Shown here one piece after another: positions 12,291-22,900 of a stretch of 64,000 nt of DNA. Origin of the DNA: Apostichopus japonicus (taxonomy: Eukaryota; Echinodermata; Holothuroidea; Aspidochirotida; Stichopodidae); contig NC_092573.1 in the NCBI RefSeq assembly GCF_037975245.1, positions 15,212,001 to 15,276,000 of the forward strand, given 5' to 3'. Under the pieces are notes generated by a model, which was given only the letters and a program-made list of their open reading frames with translations, was not told where the DNA came from and made no database searches. Every line of letters starts with the position of its first letter. Positions within the stretch are counted from its first letter, which is position 1. The translations under genes and the position numbers were made by a program.

Positions 12291-15085
12291 ATACTCTGCT
12301 CATTCATTACTTTGAATGTTTGTTTCCCAGTGTGTGTGTGTGCGGACTGTTTTCAGTTATCTGGGAATGTAATTTTGTTTATGTTCAAGTTGTATATAAC
12401 TGTAAATATATTGAATTAGTCAGTATAGGTGAATTTCTTTTACTTTTGTGACATTTTGACAGTGAGCAAATCAAAACAGTCTGTATAAACACATCTGTCT
12501 CTCTCTCTCTGCCTGAACACTTTGTCATTGTGAATGATCATCTCAATTATATTGCTGCGAAAAATTTTAATTTCTTTTTTATTCCTTGAGTTCATGAGGC
12601 TGTGTATGTGACCTCTTTGAAGGCAATCATTTCAAAAGTACATGGTGGTCTAAAATTAATTCATACTTGGTATGTGAAGCCAGTGAATCCACCTTTTGTA
12701 GTACAAGAACCCTTTTATTTTTGTGGAGGTCAAAGCTAATTTGAGGTCACCAGAATTTGCAGTGTGAAAACCTTGTGAATAAATGTCTCTAAAAGTAAAC
12801 CTTGAAAAAATGTTCTCATAAAGATGTAAGGAAGCCCTATGCCTATTGGTTTGCTGGCGTACACTGGTTATCCCTCTGCCAGATTTCCTGAAGTATCTAT
12901 CACCTGTAGCAGACAGTGAAATATTGGATGCTGATTGGCTTAAAATGATTATGTGATGTAATGCTATTATGCAATAGCAGTTACAATCGCACATTAGCAC
13001 GTAAAAACTTAACGATGAATTATTTCCTCTCTCTCTCTTCAACATTTTTACTTTTCAGTATGTTGGTTAAATTGCAATATTTTTGATATGGATATCCTGC
13101 AAGATGCCTTGTTTCTAGTACTTGTATCTCATACCCTCAACTATATAGCATCAAATGATTGTGGTGTGTACCTTGGACTCATTCTAAGCGATGCCAGACA
13201 TACTCAGATATATTATCTTATGTAGTATTTTATATTATTTTATGGAACCTGAATGTTCCCTTAGTGAGGTCAATGAGTTCCATGTCAAGTTGTTAGTTTC
13301 CTAATCAACTTGATAATTGTAATGTGAACAGAGAGTTGGCAAAATATGAAATATCAAAGTTCAGTCAGGACTTCACATTATGTTGCTATGCTTATAAGTT
13401 TTCTGGTTCTCAAAATATGCAAAATTGTGTTCATTTCCTACTTAACATGCAAAATGGCTTCAGAAGTTAATGGAAAATAACTCTTGTTTTTAACTCATGT
13501 GATTTAATGTTGCGCATCGAATGTGAATCCACATTTTTAGGTTTACTCTGCAGCGCTATGCCACATATTTTCAAAGAGGGTAATACATACAGTCCCAGCA
13601 TTGTCCAACTAATGATTGGTTCCCCCTCCCTCCCCCACCCCCCTCACCAACGCTATTAACTTGTGTAAGATAATTGTCTGTGTCTTCGATTCCTTTGGTT
13701 CTGCTGCTATCTATTTTCGCGGATAAATATTTTACATACCTGAGCAACATACAAGTAAGTGAGAAACTATTTGTAGAAAATTTGCACCTATATCTTTGTT
13801 AGAAATAAAGATAACTTCAAAACATATTATTGCTATTTTAACTTTGTCTTTTGTTCAGAGGAAGTGGTCGATTTGCAGTTGTGAACTGGCGACATGGTGG
13901 AGGGGTATCTTAAGGAGAGGTTTACCTGGGAGCCAAAGGGGGAGGGGTCTAATGGGAGGGTATCCCAGGGGCTTAACAAACTGTCTATGGGAAGGGGTGT
14001 CCTCACCTATATAAAGTTTTTATACAAGTAGAAGTAGTTTGCAATTGACAAAGTACATTTATTTTCAACGAAATTCCGATATGACAGCTGTTTTGTTCTA
14101 AATTCACTGTCTTGCGAAATGTTAAGATGGCTATACTATTTGATATGGGGTACCCTATTTTGATCGAGATACAAAAGGAAGCTCTTTATGCGATATCAAA
14201 ATGGATTCCAAGTGGCGTGAGAAAGACATTAAGAAGGTCATGAAATGTGAAGATCTCTGAGATAGCCTTCCCCGTCACCCGTGTAATCTTCTTCCCACTC
14301 AAAGCTGGAAAAAGTTGTACCTACCTTGACTCTGCCTAAAGATTGGTGGTATCACATTTGTTTCAATGTAATAGTGGGTTTCTAGAAGAGGAGGCAACCC
14401 TGTTATGCTGAAAGACTGTGGGCTGGAGGGGCGGGGGGTGGGGGTATTGTGCAAGGTTTGATCAAGGGGACCGCCCGTTTGAGTTACATTAAAGATCGGT
14501 CGCACCAATCGTCAGATAGATTAATGCATGCGCAACTTAGTATGTCCAGCAGGGTAGAATGTCTTCTTTGGTGCTGAGTGGACGTGTTTTTCTCCACATT
14601 TTCTAGCTATCAATTGAAAAAGGAGGAAAGCAGTCTTAAACACCAACCCCTCCACCACCTATATATTCAACTGATTACCCCTCCCACAGTAGTTACGCCA
14701 ATGAGAAGACTATATTTTCCCCAGTACACCACATCACGATGGACCAAGCCGCGAAGAAATATGTTTTGCTGTTGTTATGGTGCATAGCGCCATTAACTTG
14801 TCCTTACATTCATTTTTACTCAATTACTACGTACATAAACGAAAATAGTATCTTGTACTTGTGTCCGAGACACCATACTTTGGGTATTCGGGTCGGACGT
14901 CCAACCAATTTGTGTAAATAGCAGCTGTATGAAACTTCTGGGATCTATACTAACTTCATGTCTTAAATTGTTTGTAGTTAAGTAAAGGAATAGGATATTA
15001 ATACTTCTTGACAACTTGTGTGCCTTCATTTCGAGTCCACTATGAAGATCGGAATTCATTTCAAAAATTCACGAATGTATTTCTC
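12291..15085. other. Intergenic DNA, no gene seen
   Basis: AT-rich DNA with no coding exon that I can support. It holds a degenerate copy of the TTCATACTTGGTATG...GGAGGTCAAAG interspersed repeat at about 12655-12795, a pyrimidine-rich CCCCCTCCC run at about 13621-13650, a G-rich stretch at 13890-14005 and another G-rich spot at about 14427-14443. The open frames here are short and show no protein family that I recognise. Confidence 0.6.
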
Positions 15086-15929
15086 CATTGCATCATAGGG
15101 AAATGTTCCAACCATTGTTTGAGCTTGGGTGATAGATTTTTTAGATTTGGCACCTGTGGACTCCCGAATAGCCACTATGATGCCAGGATTTCCTCAGAAT
15201 TTCCACTTTGGTGGGGTATCGGGAGAGAATTTTATCCTATGTTTAGTGGGCCGGCTTCGGTGGATGGGTATACTTTTTTCACTTTCAGTACTTTTTACCC
15301 GGCCGGGCGGTTGCACCGGCTGCACTGGCCTAGTTTCATTACTGTCTGGGGGTCTTTCTCCAGAATTTAGATCAGTATAACCGTGGCCATTTGCTTGATT
15401 GCTATCCGGTTTGGCCGTTGAGTCCCGACAATTCAAGTCGCAACGACGTCTTTCTGTTGACGCAGGCGGGGAGGTGGCGGTGGGGGGGGGGGTGGATAAA
15501 GCGAGGTTTTAGTGTAACCATTCCAGTGCTGATTGTTACTAGAGTCAGTAGGCCAACACTATGGTCCAAATTAAAGAGTTCCCTGAACAATTCAACTCGA
15601 TGACACTAGTAGCCAGCTGCAATAAAATGAATTTCTTCAGCCTCTCTCTCCGTCAGTACTATAGTAAATAACAGAACTCATCAATGGCACGTAAACTATT
15701 CTGAGAAAAGATAGTCGAATTCTTGGTAGGCTACTTGGTAGTAATTCCTTCTCCCTTATTGCGAAACAATCTGGACATTCCCCAGATTACACACTTCTCG
15801 AATTTTATGTCATTGTTTACATTTTTAACAGTATGTAAATACAGAATTACAAATAACACGTGGCTTCGAGACTGCCAGACAGTATTTCGATCCCCATCGA
15901 ACTTTCAAGATGTTGTAATGTTATTCTAG
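15086..15929. repeat. Duplicated interspersed unit, copy A
   Basis: This stretch is repeated at 16044-17735. Shared landmarks in order are ATTGCATCAT.GGGAAATGTT, TTTGAGCTTGGGTGA, CACTTTGGTGGGGTATCGGG, GGCCGGCTTCGGTGGATGGG, a G-run followed by TGGATAAAGCG, AACAATTCAACTCGATGACA, and CAGACAGTATTTCGAT near the right end. Copy A lacks the 559-bp MITE and about 340 bases (16945-17285) present in copy B. The reading frames on both strands (15008-15436) are not kept between the copies, so I regard the unit as a non-coding mobile or duplicated repeat. Confidence 0.8.
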
Positions 15930-16085
15930 TGGTTATCCAGTGACTAATATGATAGTAGTGATGGTATACAGCGGCATTTTTATATACACTTCCGCATACA
16001 GGGGCGGCGAAGCATGTCCTGTTTATGTTACTAGTTGTTCTATATTGCATCATTGGGAAATGTTCTAACCGATGTTTGAGCTTGC

Positions 16086-16644
16086 CAGTGGCGGAGCTAG
16101 GGGTATTGGTCAGGGAGGGTCGAGAATGGTCTGTAGGGGCGCTTTCGACACTATCTAAGCGGATCGCCACCACAGGTTGCCCTTACCGAAATCCCAGATC
16201 TGGCTTTATATCTGGTTTAATATGGCCATGCAGATCAAGTTTTATCTGGCCATATAAAGCCAGATATAACTGGATAAAGAGTCAATCCAGACATGATATG
16301 CAGATGAAGTTTTATCTGGCCATATAAAAAATAGTCTGTACGATCCGCGCCATGGCGCGGATCGTGCAGATTATTTTTTGAGTATAGATACTCCCTAGAT
16401 CGCTGGAAATGACCCTTTACAGGCCTTGCTAATTTGTAGATCAACGAAGAATAAATAGGTGTCAGAAAATTACACCAATAAAATGTGACAAATGTCAATA
16501 GGTAGATGAGAGCGCAATAAAAAAGTCAATATTCGCGAATAAGTAAAAAGTGGTAAAAAGCTGAAAAGGGCGCCAGCAGTCCATTTGAGTCCGTCAGGGG
16601 GGGGGGGGCATCAACGCCCTGACTGTATGGACGCTCCGCCACTG
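16086..16644. mobile_element. hAT-type MITE with 12-bp TIRs and 8-bp target duplication
   Basis: The ends are CAGTGGCGGAGC (16086-16097) and its exact complement GCTCCGCCACTG (16633-16644). They are flanked by GAGCTTGC (16078-16085) and GAGCTTGG (16645-16652), an 8-bp target duplication with one change. The CAGTGGCGGA end and 8-bp duplication fit the hAT superfamily. At 559 bases it has no transposase frame, so it is non-autonomous. Copy A of the surrounding repeat has the uninterrupted sequence TTTGAGCTTGGGTGA at 15118-15132, a natural empty site. Inside are a pair of TCTGGCCATATAAA repeats (16242-16257, 16314-16328), a long hairpin (16326-16379) and a G-run near the right end. Confidence 0.88.
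16326..16379. repeat. Long hairpin with a perfect 24-bp palindrome inside the MITE
   Basis: Positions 16341-16364 are self-complementary (each half reads CGATCCGCGCCA from its own strand). The pairing continues outward through CTGTA/TGCAG and AAAAAATA/TATTTTTT with a few mismatches, giving about 27-base arms. It is unusually GC-rich for this AT-rich window. Confidence 0.9.
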
Positions 16645-17739
16645 GAGCTTGGGTGAGAGATTCGTGAAATTTGGCGCCATTAGACGCCCGGATACTCGCG
16701 GATAGCCACTATGCCAGATTCCACTTTGGTGGGGTATCGGGAGAGAATTTTATCATTGGGCCGGCTTCGGTGGATGGGTATATTTTTTTTTTACTTTGAT
16801 TACTTTTTCCGCGGCCTGCCGGTCGCACCAGCTACACTGGCTTAGTTTCACCACTGTCTGGGGGTCTTTCTCCAGATTTTAGATCAGTATAACCGTGGCC
16901 ACTTGGTTGATTGCTATCCTGGTTGGCCGTTCATTTCCCACAATTTGGCGTATGAAGCCACTGGTTAGATCGTCTCTCAAGTAGTTTGATTTTGGCAACG
17001 AATAGCTCTATTGAGACCGACTGCATTAACTGGCCAAGCAACGTTTTCAAAACAACATAATTGACAATTTGTTATGATTCCAGCTTTGTACTATAACATG
17101 CGTAGCCTAGGAAGTATTTATGATTGCATTGTGTTCTCTGTTATAGGCTGCCGTGGGATTATAGCTCCCCGAAACTGCAGCATTTTCATACAGTTTGCAG
17201 AATATTACTTACTCATTACTCTGCGGAATATATTTCCGAAGCCATGCGATGTCCACGCTCAAGACGCCATGTATTATTTGCCACTTCGTCTTTCTGTTGA
17301 CGCAGGCCAGGAGGTGTATGGGGGGGGGGGGTGGATAAAGCGGGGTTTTAGGGTAACTGTCTCAGTGCTGATTGTTACTAGAGTCAGTAGGCCAACACCA
17401 TGGTCCAATTTAAAAAGTTCCCTGAACAATTCAACTCGATGACACAACTAGCCAGTAGTAATAAAATGAATTTATACAGTAAAAATACCGAGCAAAGATA
17501 ATCGAATTCCTGGTAGGCTACTTGGCTACTAGTATTTCCTTCTTCCATTATTACGAAACGCGCCGTTAAAAACAATCTGGGTATTTCCCTAGATTAATTA
17601 CACACTTCTCGGATTTTAAGTCTTTGTTTACATTTTCAACAGTATGTCAATACAAAATTGCAAATAACAAGTGGCTTCGGACTGGCAGACAGTATTTCGA
17701 TCAACATCGAACTTTCAAGTTGTTGTAATGTTATTCCTA

Positions 17740-18016
17740 GGAATTTACCAAGGGAGGGGCGAACCTGTAGGCAAACTATCAGAGCCGTAGATTCTGCATT
17801 GAAAAGTATCTAAGCGTAGCGCCACCATACATTGGCGCTATGCGCACAAGAAAATTTTGGCTGAAAATGCCTCCCAGATCGCTGGAAATGGCACTTCCCA
17901 GGCCTTGTAAGTTGCATCTAGGCTTGAAATTACTAGCGATATCATAAAAACATACACAAAAATATGCTCAAGGGGGGGGGGGGGGCGGTCGCCCTCGCCC
18001 CCTGGCTACGCGCCTG
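17740..18016. mobile_element. Relic of a hAT-like MITE related to the one at 16086
   Basis: It shares two blocks in the same order with the 16086-16644 MITE: TATCTAAGCG followed by GCCACCA, and AGATCGCTGGAAATG followed by CAGGCCTTG. Like that element it has a G-run close to the right end (17971-17985). The right end reads CCCCTGGCTACGCGCCTG, typical of hAT-type termini. I do not see a clean matching left end, so it is probably truncated. Confidence 0.55.
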
Positions 18017-19030
18017 TGGCCAGGTCATATGTTTCAAATAAAGTGAATGTGCCTTCTTTTTTTTTTTTTATAAATGTACAAATGATAGCATATGTGTGCA
18101 TGTTGTAGACATCTGTATAACAAGATGGTTTATTCTTGTTTGCAAGATCCCAGATTGCTTCCGTTTTGGAGTTTAAGTTTCAGTTTTATTAATCATGACA
18201 TAAAGACCCTAAGTTGACCCGGATGTTACATAGATAAGTCTTTCTTGATTTAAGTATACTCACTTGTCAGATATGGCGTTTGTTAAAATTATATATTCAT
18301 GACTGGCATATCAATTCAGGGACCAAACAGAAGTAAACTTGAAGATTTCTAGATACGAGTCCTCCCCCTGGACCCGCCGGGGATTCGCCCCTGGATGCCA
18401 CCCGTGATAAAGGCTTCGCTCTACTCCTTCAGTTTAATCCGTGTTCAGTCATTTATGTACCTCCACTTTTTAATTCGGATTGACGCACCTATTTATTTTT
18501 ATTTGCCTTACGCCGATTTTTTTAGGCCGTCCCTAGCTGATTGGTCACCGAAAATTTCTAGGTAGGGGAACGTTCCCCATCTGGCTACGTACGCAACTGC
18601 GGAGAACGTCACCCAAGTGTTTTTGAAAGTATAAGTATCTTAGTAATTAATTAGTAACTTAATTAATGAAAATTTTTCAGTTTTGATATGAAAATTGCCT
18701 TTTTGTTTACTAAAAAGTTACCTTTGTTTAGAAATGAAGAAAAACTGTAGTTAGAAAGTGACGTTGTTGAGAGAAATGTCCAAATACCGCAATTTATAAT
18801 ACAGAATGCACTGCAGAGGACCAGTGGACTTTTGAGGGTCATTTCGGGGTTGCTCTTAAATTTAAGTTTCATCGAACAAATTAATCATGTGTAATAACAG
18901 ATTAATTATGTTAATAGCAGATTAATTATTTGTAATAAGAAGTTAATATTTTCATTTCGCATGACGCTAGTGTGTTTTCTCAGACTGTATCTACGGTTAT
19001 ACAATAGTTCCTTATTTTAAGTCGAACCTT
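18017..19030. other. Intergenic DNA left of the PH gene, no gene seen
   Basis: AT-rich DNA with a T-run (18058-18070), a CCCCCTGGACCCGCCGGGG patch at 18364-18382 that resembles a transposon end, and a similar GTTCCCCATCTGGCTACG patch at 18572-18589. No coding exon is supported. Confidence 0.5.
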
Positions 19031-19039
19031 TTCAGCGAC

Positions 19040-19250
19040 AGGATTTTTTTTTTCTTTTTTGGCGAACTTCACTCGTTAGCACCTGTTCTGCGAAATGCAA
19101 AGTTACTTCCGGGTAGTAAGTTTCAACGGTGTGAAGGGCAGAACAGGAAGCTGCTACGGAACGCCTGCGCACTTTTACAACGTTGTGTTCGAGCTGTTTT
19201 CACATAAGTTGACAACAAGAGCTCGGATCTACCGTACCTGCAGAAACTAC
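19040..19250 (+). promoter_or_regulatory. Candidate promoter / 5' region of the PH-domain gene
   Basis: CpG density rises here against an AT-rich, CpG-poor background. An ETS-type site ACTTCCGGG lies at 19105-19113, and GCCTGCGCAC at about 19163-19172 resembles an NRF1 half-site. It lies about 650-800 bases upstream of the ATG at 19860. A possible leader exon could run to the donor at 19464 (CTG|GTAAAG) and splice to the acceptor ending at 19631 (TTTAGCCTCAG). Inference from composition and motifs; no transcript evidence. Confidence 0.35.
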
Positions 19251-19631
19251 AATAGCAACATCAGCAGGAAGAAAGTCAACAACAGCTTAATTGATAGACT
19301 ACGCATTGGTGAATTTCATGCCCGATTGGCATTGAAATGTTTTAAGGAAGCAATCAGTTCAAAGCTGTGCATTTGGGCACCATTTTGAGAATTTAAACTG
19401 GACTTCGTTGCCACTTTAAACCCGTTAATAAGTACTGATGGTCAGAGAACATGCTGCTGCCCTGGTAAAGCATTGACTCCGTCCGAAAGTCACCTTATGA
19501 GCATGGTGTATGCCTAGGGTACTTGTAACTGTATACAACTTAACTAGTATAGGCCTACTTGGTTGAGAATAAACTTTGTTCGTGTGATTATTACATTCCG
19601 GTGATCATATCTTTTCTTGATTTAGCCTCAG

Positions 19632-19859
19632 GCAGGTTCTAACCATGATACAAAGGGCCATAAGCCACCGAGTGGAACATTACCATCAATACAGGATTTC
19701 AATGGGACCATCGTGACCAACAATTAAGTTTTTACTCCAGGACTACAAACATTACTGTGACTAAAATCGAATTATCAGTGAATCAGTGTCAGAAGTTGTT
19801 GCAGATTGTGATACTTCAAACAATTCCTGTATTGGGTTAATTTATTTCATAAACACAAG
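19632..19859 (+). other. Possible 5' UTR exon portion before the PH gene ATG
   Basis: A pyrimidine-rich stretch ending in CTCAG at 19631 could be the acceptor for an exon that contains the ATG at 19860. If unspliced, the leader simply continues from the candidate promoter. The segment has no conserved frame. Confidence 0.3.
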
Positions 19860-19934
19860 ATGGCTTTTCGTGAAGATGATTTAGCAGGACAGTTCAGATA
19901 CCTAGAAGGATATGTGGAACTAAGAGTTAACAAG
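19860..19934 (+). CDS. PH gene coding exon 1
   Basis: ATG at 19860 has A at -3 and G at +4, a good initiation context. The exon encodes 25 residues beginning MAFREDDLAGQF and ending ELRVNK before the donor GTGAGC at 19935. It supplies PH strand 1. Confidence 0.6.
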
Positions 19935-22900
19935 GTGAGCATGAAATGGTTCTGAATTCCAGTAAGCACTAGGCTAGGTATATGTAAAGTGTCAATCATA
20001 GATATCTTGATGAAAATCTGTCTCTTAAATTTCACTCAAAATCCCAGGATAGGATACAAAACTATCAAAGTGCTATGTGATGATCACAGTGTTACATGAT
20101 TGGACAAAATTGTCAATGTCTCATGTAAACCAAGAAATTACTAGGGTAGCCCCTTGTGTGTAATATTAGTAAAAGGTCCCGAGTTTTATATACTATAAAA
20201 AAAAAATCAACTAGTGCCTTTTTTAAACTGATTTTGAAAAGTTTACTAATTACTTTTACAACAAACCTGTCAACTCAGATCTAGTCACAGTTTCACTATG
20301 AGACGATCACGGTTCTACGTATCCTCCCACGGCGTGATTTTCAAATTGTAAATGCACCAAACTGTCATTTAAAATTGATAGAGCTGTGATTGTTGTGTAC
20401 CATAAAGTTTTCTCTTTGCTGCACATGTGAAATCAAAATAATATGTTTGGAAAAATTAAGATGAACACAAGACAAAAACTCTCCATACTACAGGCTACTG
20501 TACATCCATATATGCATAGGAGATGAAGGGGGGGGGGGAGCTGGCCACCAATCCAGCCCCCCAACCAACTATTTTTGTGAAAATTTGTGCAATATGCTGA
20601 GAATTTTTCCGGCACCTACTGACAGAAAAATAAATTGCAATGTGTTTTTCAATGGTTAAACTGATATTATTATTATTATCAACATTATTGTAACGACTTT
20701 CCCAAAAATGATAACCAATATGGAATGGTAGTAACACAGGCAAATGAATGTATGTCATTGGCATGCGGAGTAATAACCATGCATGTCTATATTATATGCA
20801 CATTAAGATGTTGAACGCGCGCGGTGAGCACGCGAAAAAGTTTGGTAATATTTTTTCGGGCAAGTCGTTACAGCCCCCCCAAATCAAATTGGGCTCCTAC
20901 GCCTATGTGTACTGTACATCTGCACAGGATAGATATTAGCAGAAGCTGAATTTGCCTGGACAGAAAGCTAAAGATACTGTACATACTGTATGTATTAAAT
21001 TTGAACAGTGTGTTCCCCGGTGAAGGGCCAGTTTGATATACGTTTGAAATACTTTTAATCATGATTTTTGACATAGATAGGGACCATCAGAATGCATGTA
21101 CATCAGTGTAGAGAATTTGTCCTTGAATTAATGGAGATACAAACCTTACCATAATTAATTATATCTGTGATAGATAACTGTCATGAAAACTTTCTCCAAA
21201 CAGTTAAGGAAAATCTTTTTTCCATTTAGCAGATATTACAGAGTTAATGGTCCTTCACACACAACACTGAAGACGTGATCAAGTCTAAATACGATATCAT
21301 TTCGCCACCTGTGCCTGACACTTTCTTTTCAATGTTTCTTTCCTTTAAATAATACAATGTTTATTTTCTGTAATGGGGAAGGGTTTTGCAAACTAAAATA
21401 TTGAAGCTCTAAGGATTGGTTTCGATATATCAACCCTGCTAGCATTTTACTATGAAAATATGAAAGGAAAAACAAAGAGAAAGTAAAAGTTTCCCAGATC
21501 CTATTGGCTCTATGACATCACAAAATATACAACATGACAGCTCCCAGACAGAACTTATAAAGTAAGATCTCTTCCAAACCAAACAAGATTTTCCTTGGCT
21601 ATTTGGGGGAGCTGTTATAATCACACTCTGTGATATTAGCCAAAAATTATGGTTGGTTTGTGTTGCCTTTAAGGAGCGTTCATTATAAACCATAATATAT
21701 TAATATTTGCCTAATTGCATTTTAATATTGAAAATACTTTTCTGAAGTATTCATATATCCTTTGAACATGAAACAAGCTCTATTAACTTATTTAAAAAAT
21801 AAAATGGCCAGTCCTGACATTGGAGTTGTACCAAAATGATTTGTAAATTCCTTACAAATGTTACGTACAGTTAGTGTTTTACTAATTATTTGGTGTGTTT
21901 GCAAGTTTAGTTTCTAAATGCAGGCCAAATACTGTACCTGGCAGAAATACTTTATATATGTTTGGTTTAGGTACTCACTCCCACTGTACACTACAGTGAG
22001 TATTGCAAGCATGGTAGTGTACAACACATACTGCAATGTACCCATCTAGCGTTTAGAAGTACTGTAGAAAATTGAAAATTCTAACACCTCTGTGGGCTTG
22101 CATTATTAACCAAGCCGTAGAACGTCCCTGTAGGTGTACATAGTCAATATTGTATTGTTTTGTGCAGTTGAAACCCAGTGAACATCAATTATTTATGTTG
22201 GTGGGTAGTTGTCAGAGCTGGGGAAGGTGGGGGGGGGGGTCAGTGGAACAGATGCAAATTAGAAACTGGGACAGAAATAACGGTGATAAATATGACAACA
22301 GCTGTAGCCATGCACCGAGCCTGGAAAAATTAACAATTATTGCAAATTTCTCAATAATCAATCATGGCTCAGTCGACATCTGGCTTAAATTACCGTGTTT
22401 AATCATTTGCCAACAACAGTGCGATATAATTGAGCAACTGTAACAAAAAAGACAGATTCTTTCAATAAAACCAAAAGTTAGAAATTAGATTTTTAAGTTA
22501 AGCATGCTAATAAGTGCTAAAACTAATAAACTTGTGCTATTTATAAATAAGTGCTAAAGGTGTTTTAGTTCTAACTGAAATTCCGACCCTAGAAACCATT
22601 TGACAGTATACTGTATACTGTACACATGTATGTATTCCCAGACAGTGAGGAGTGTGAAAATGGATAGTCAAATGAGGGAAAAACCTTTAAAGAGTGGCTA
22701 TGAAATGTTTTTTGAAAGTTTAAGCATTACTGCATCACTGTAGTTTAACAACCAAAATTGTGTATACATGTACAGTATTTATCAGTTATATTTATGTATG
22801 TATTGTGCTTTTAAATGTCCATACTACTACTGTACAGAGTTTTGGAATACTGCTGGGTGCAATATTGATGATTGTTATATTCTGGTACAATAGCTTTACT

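Larger units (their letters stand above)
16044..17735. repeat. Duplicated interspersed unit, copy B (carries a MITE)
   Basis: This is the second copy of the 15086-15929 unit, in the same orientation, about 115 bases to its right. It is longer because of the inserted hAT-type MITE at 16086-16644 and an extra segment at about 16945-17285. Divergence between copies is roughly 10 to 15 percent by eye with many indels, so the duplication is old or the copies are independent insertions of one family. Confidence 0.78.

Noticed and set aside
15008-15436. Open frames on both strands in the duplicated unit, including a proline-rich minus frame
   Set aside because: The frames are broken by stops and indels in the second copy at 16.6-17.0 kb, so there is no sign of selection for coding.
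19095-19388. 97-codon open frame upstream of the PH gene
   Set aside because: No domain, not in phase with the PH exons, and it sits in the candidate promoter or leader; kept only as regulatory candidate.
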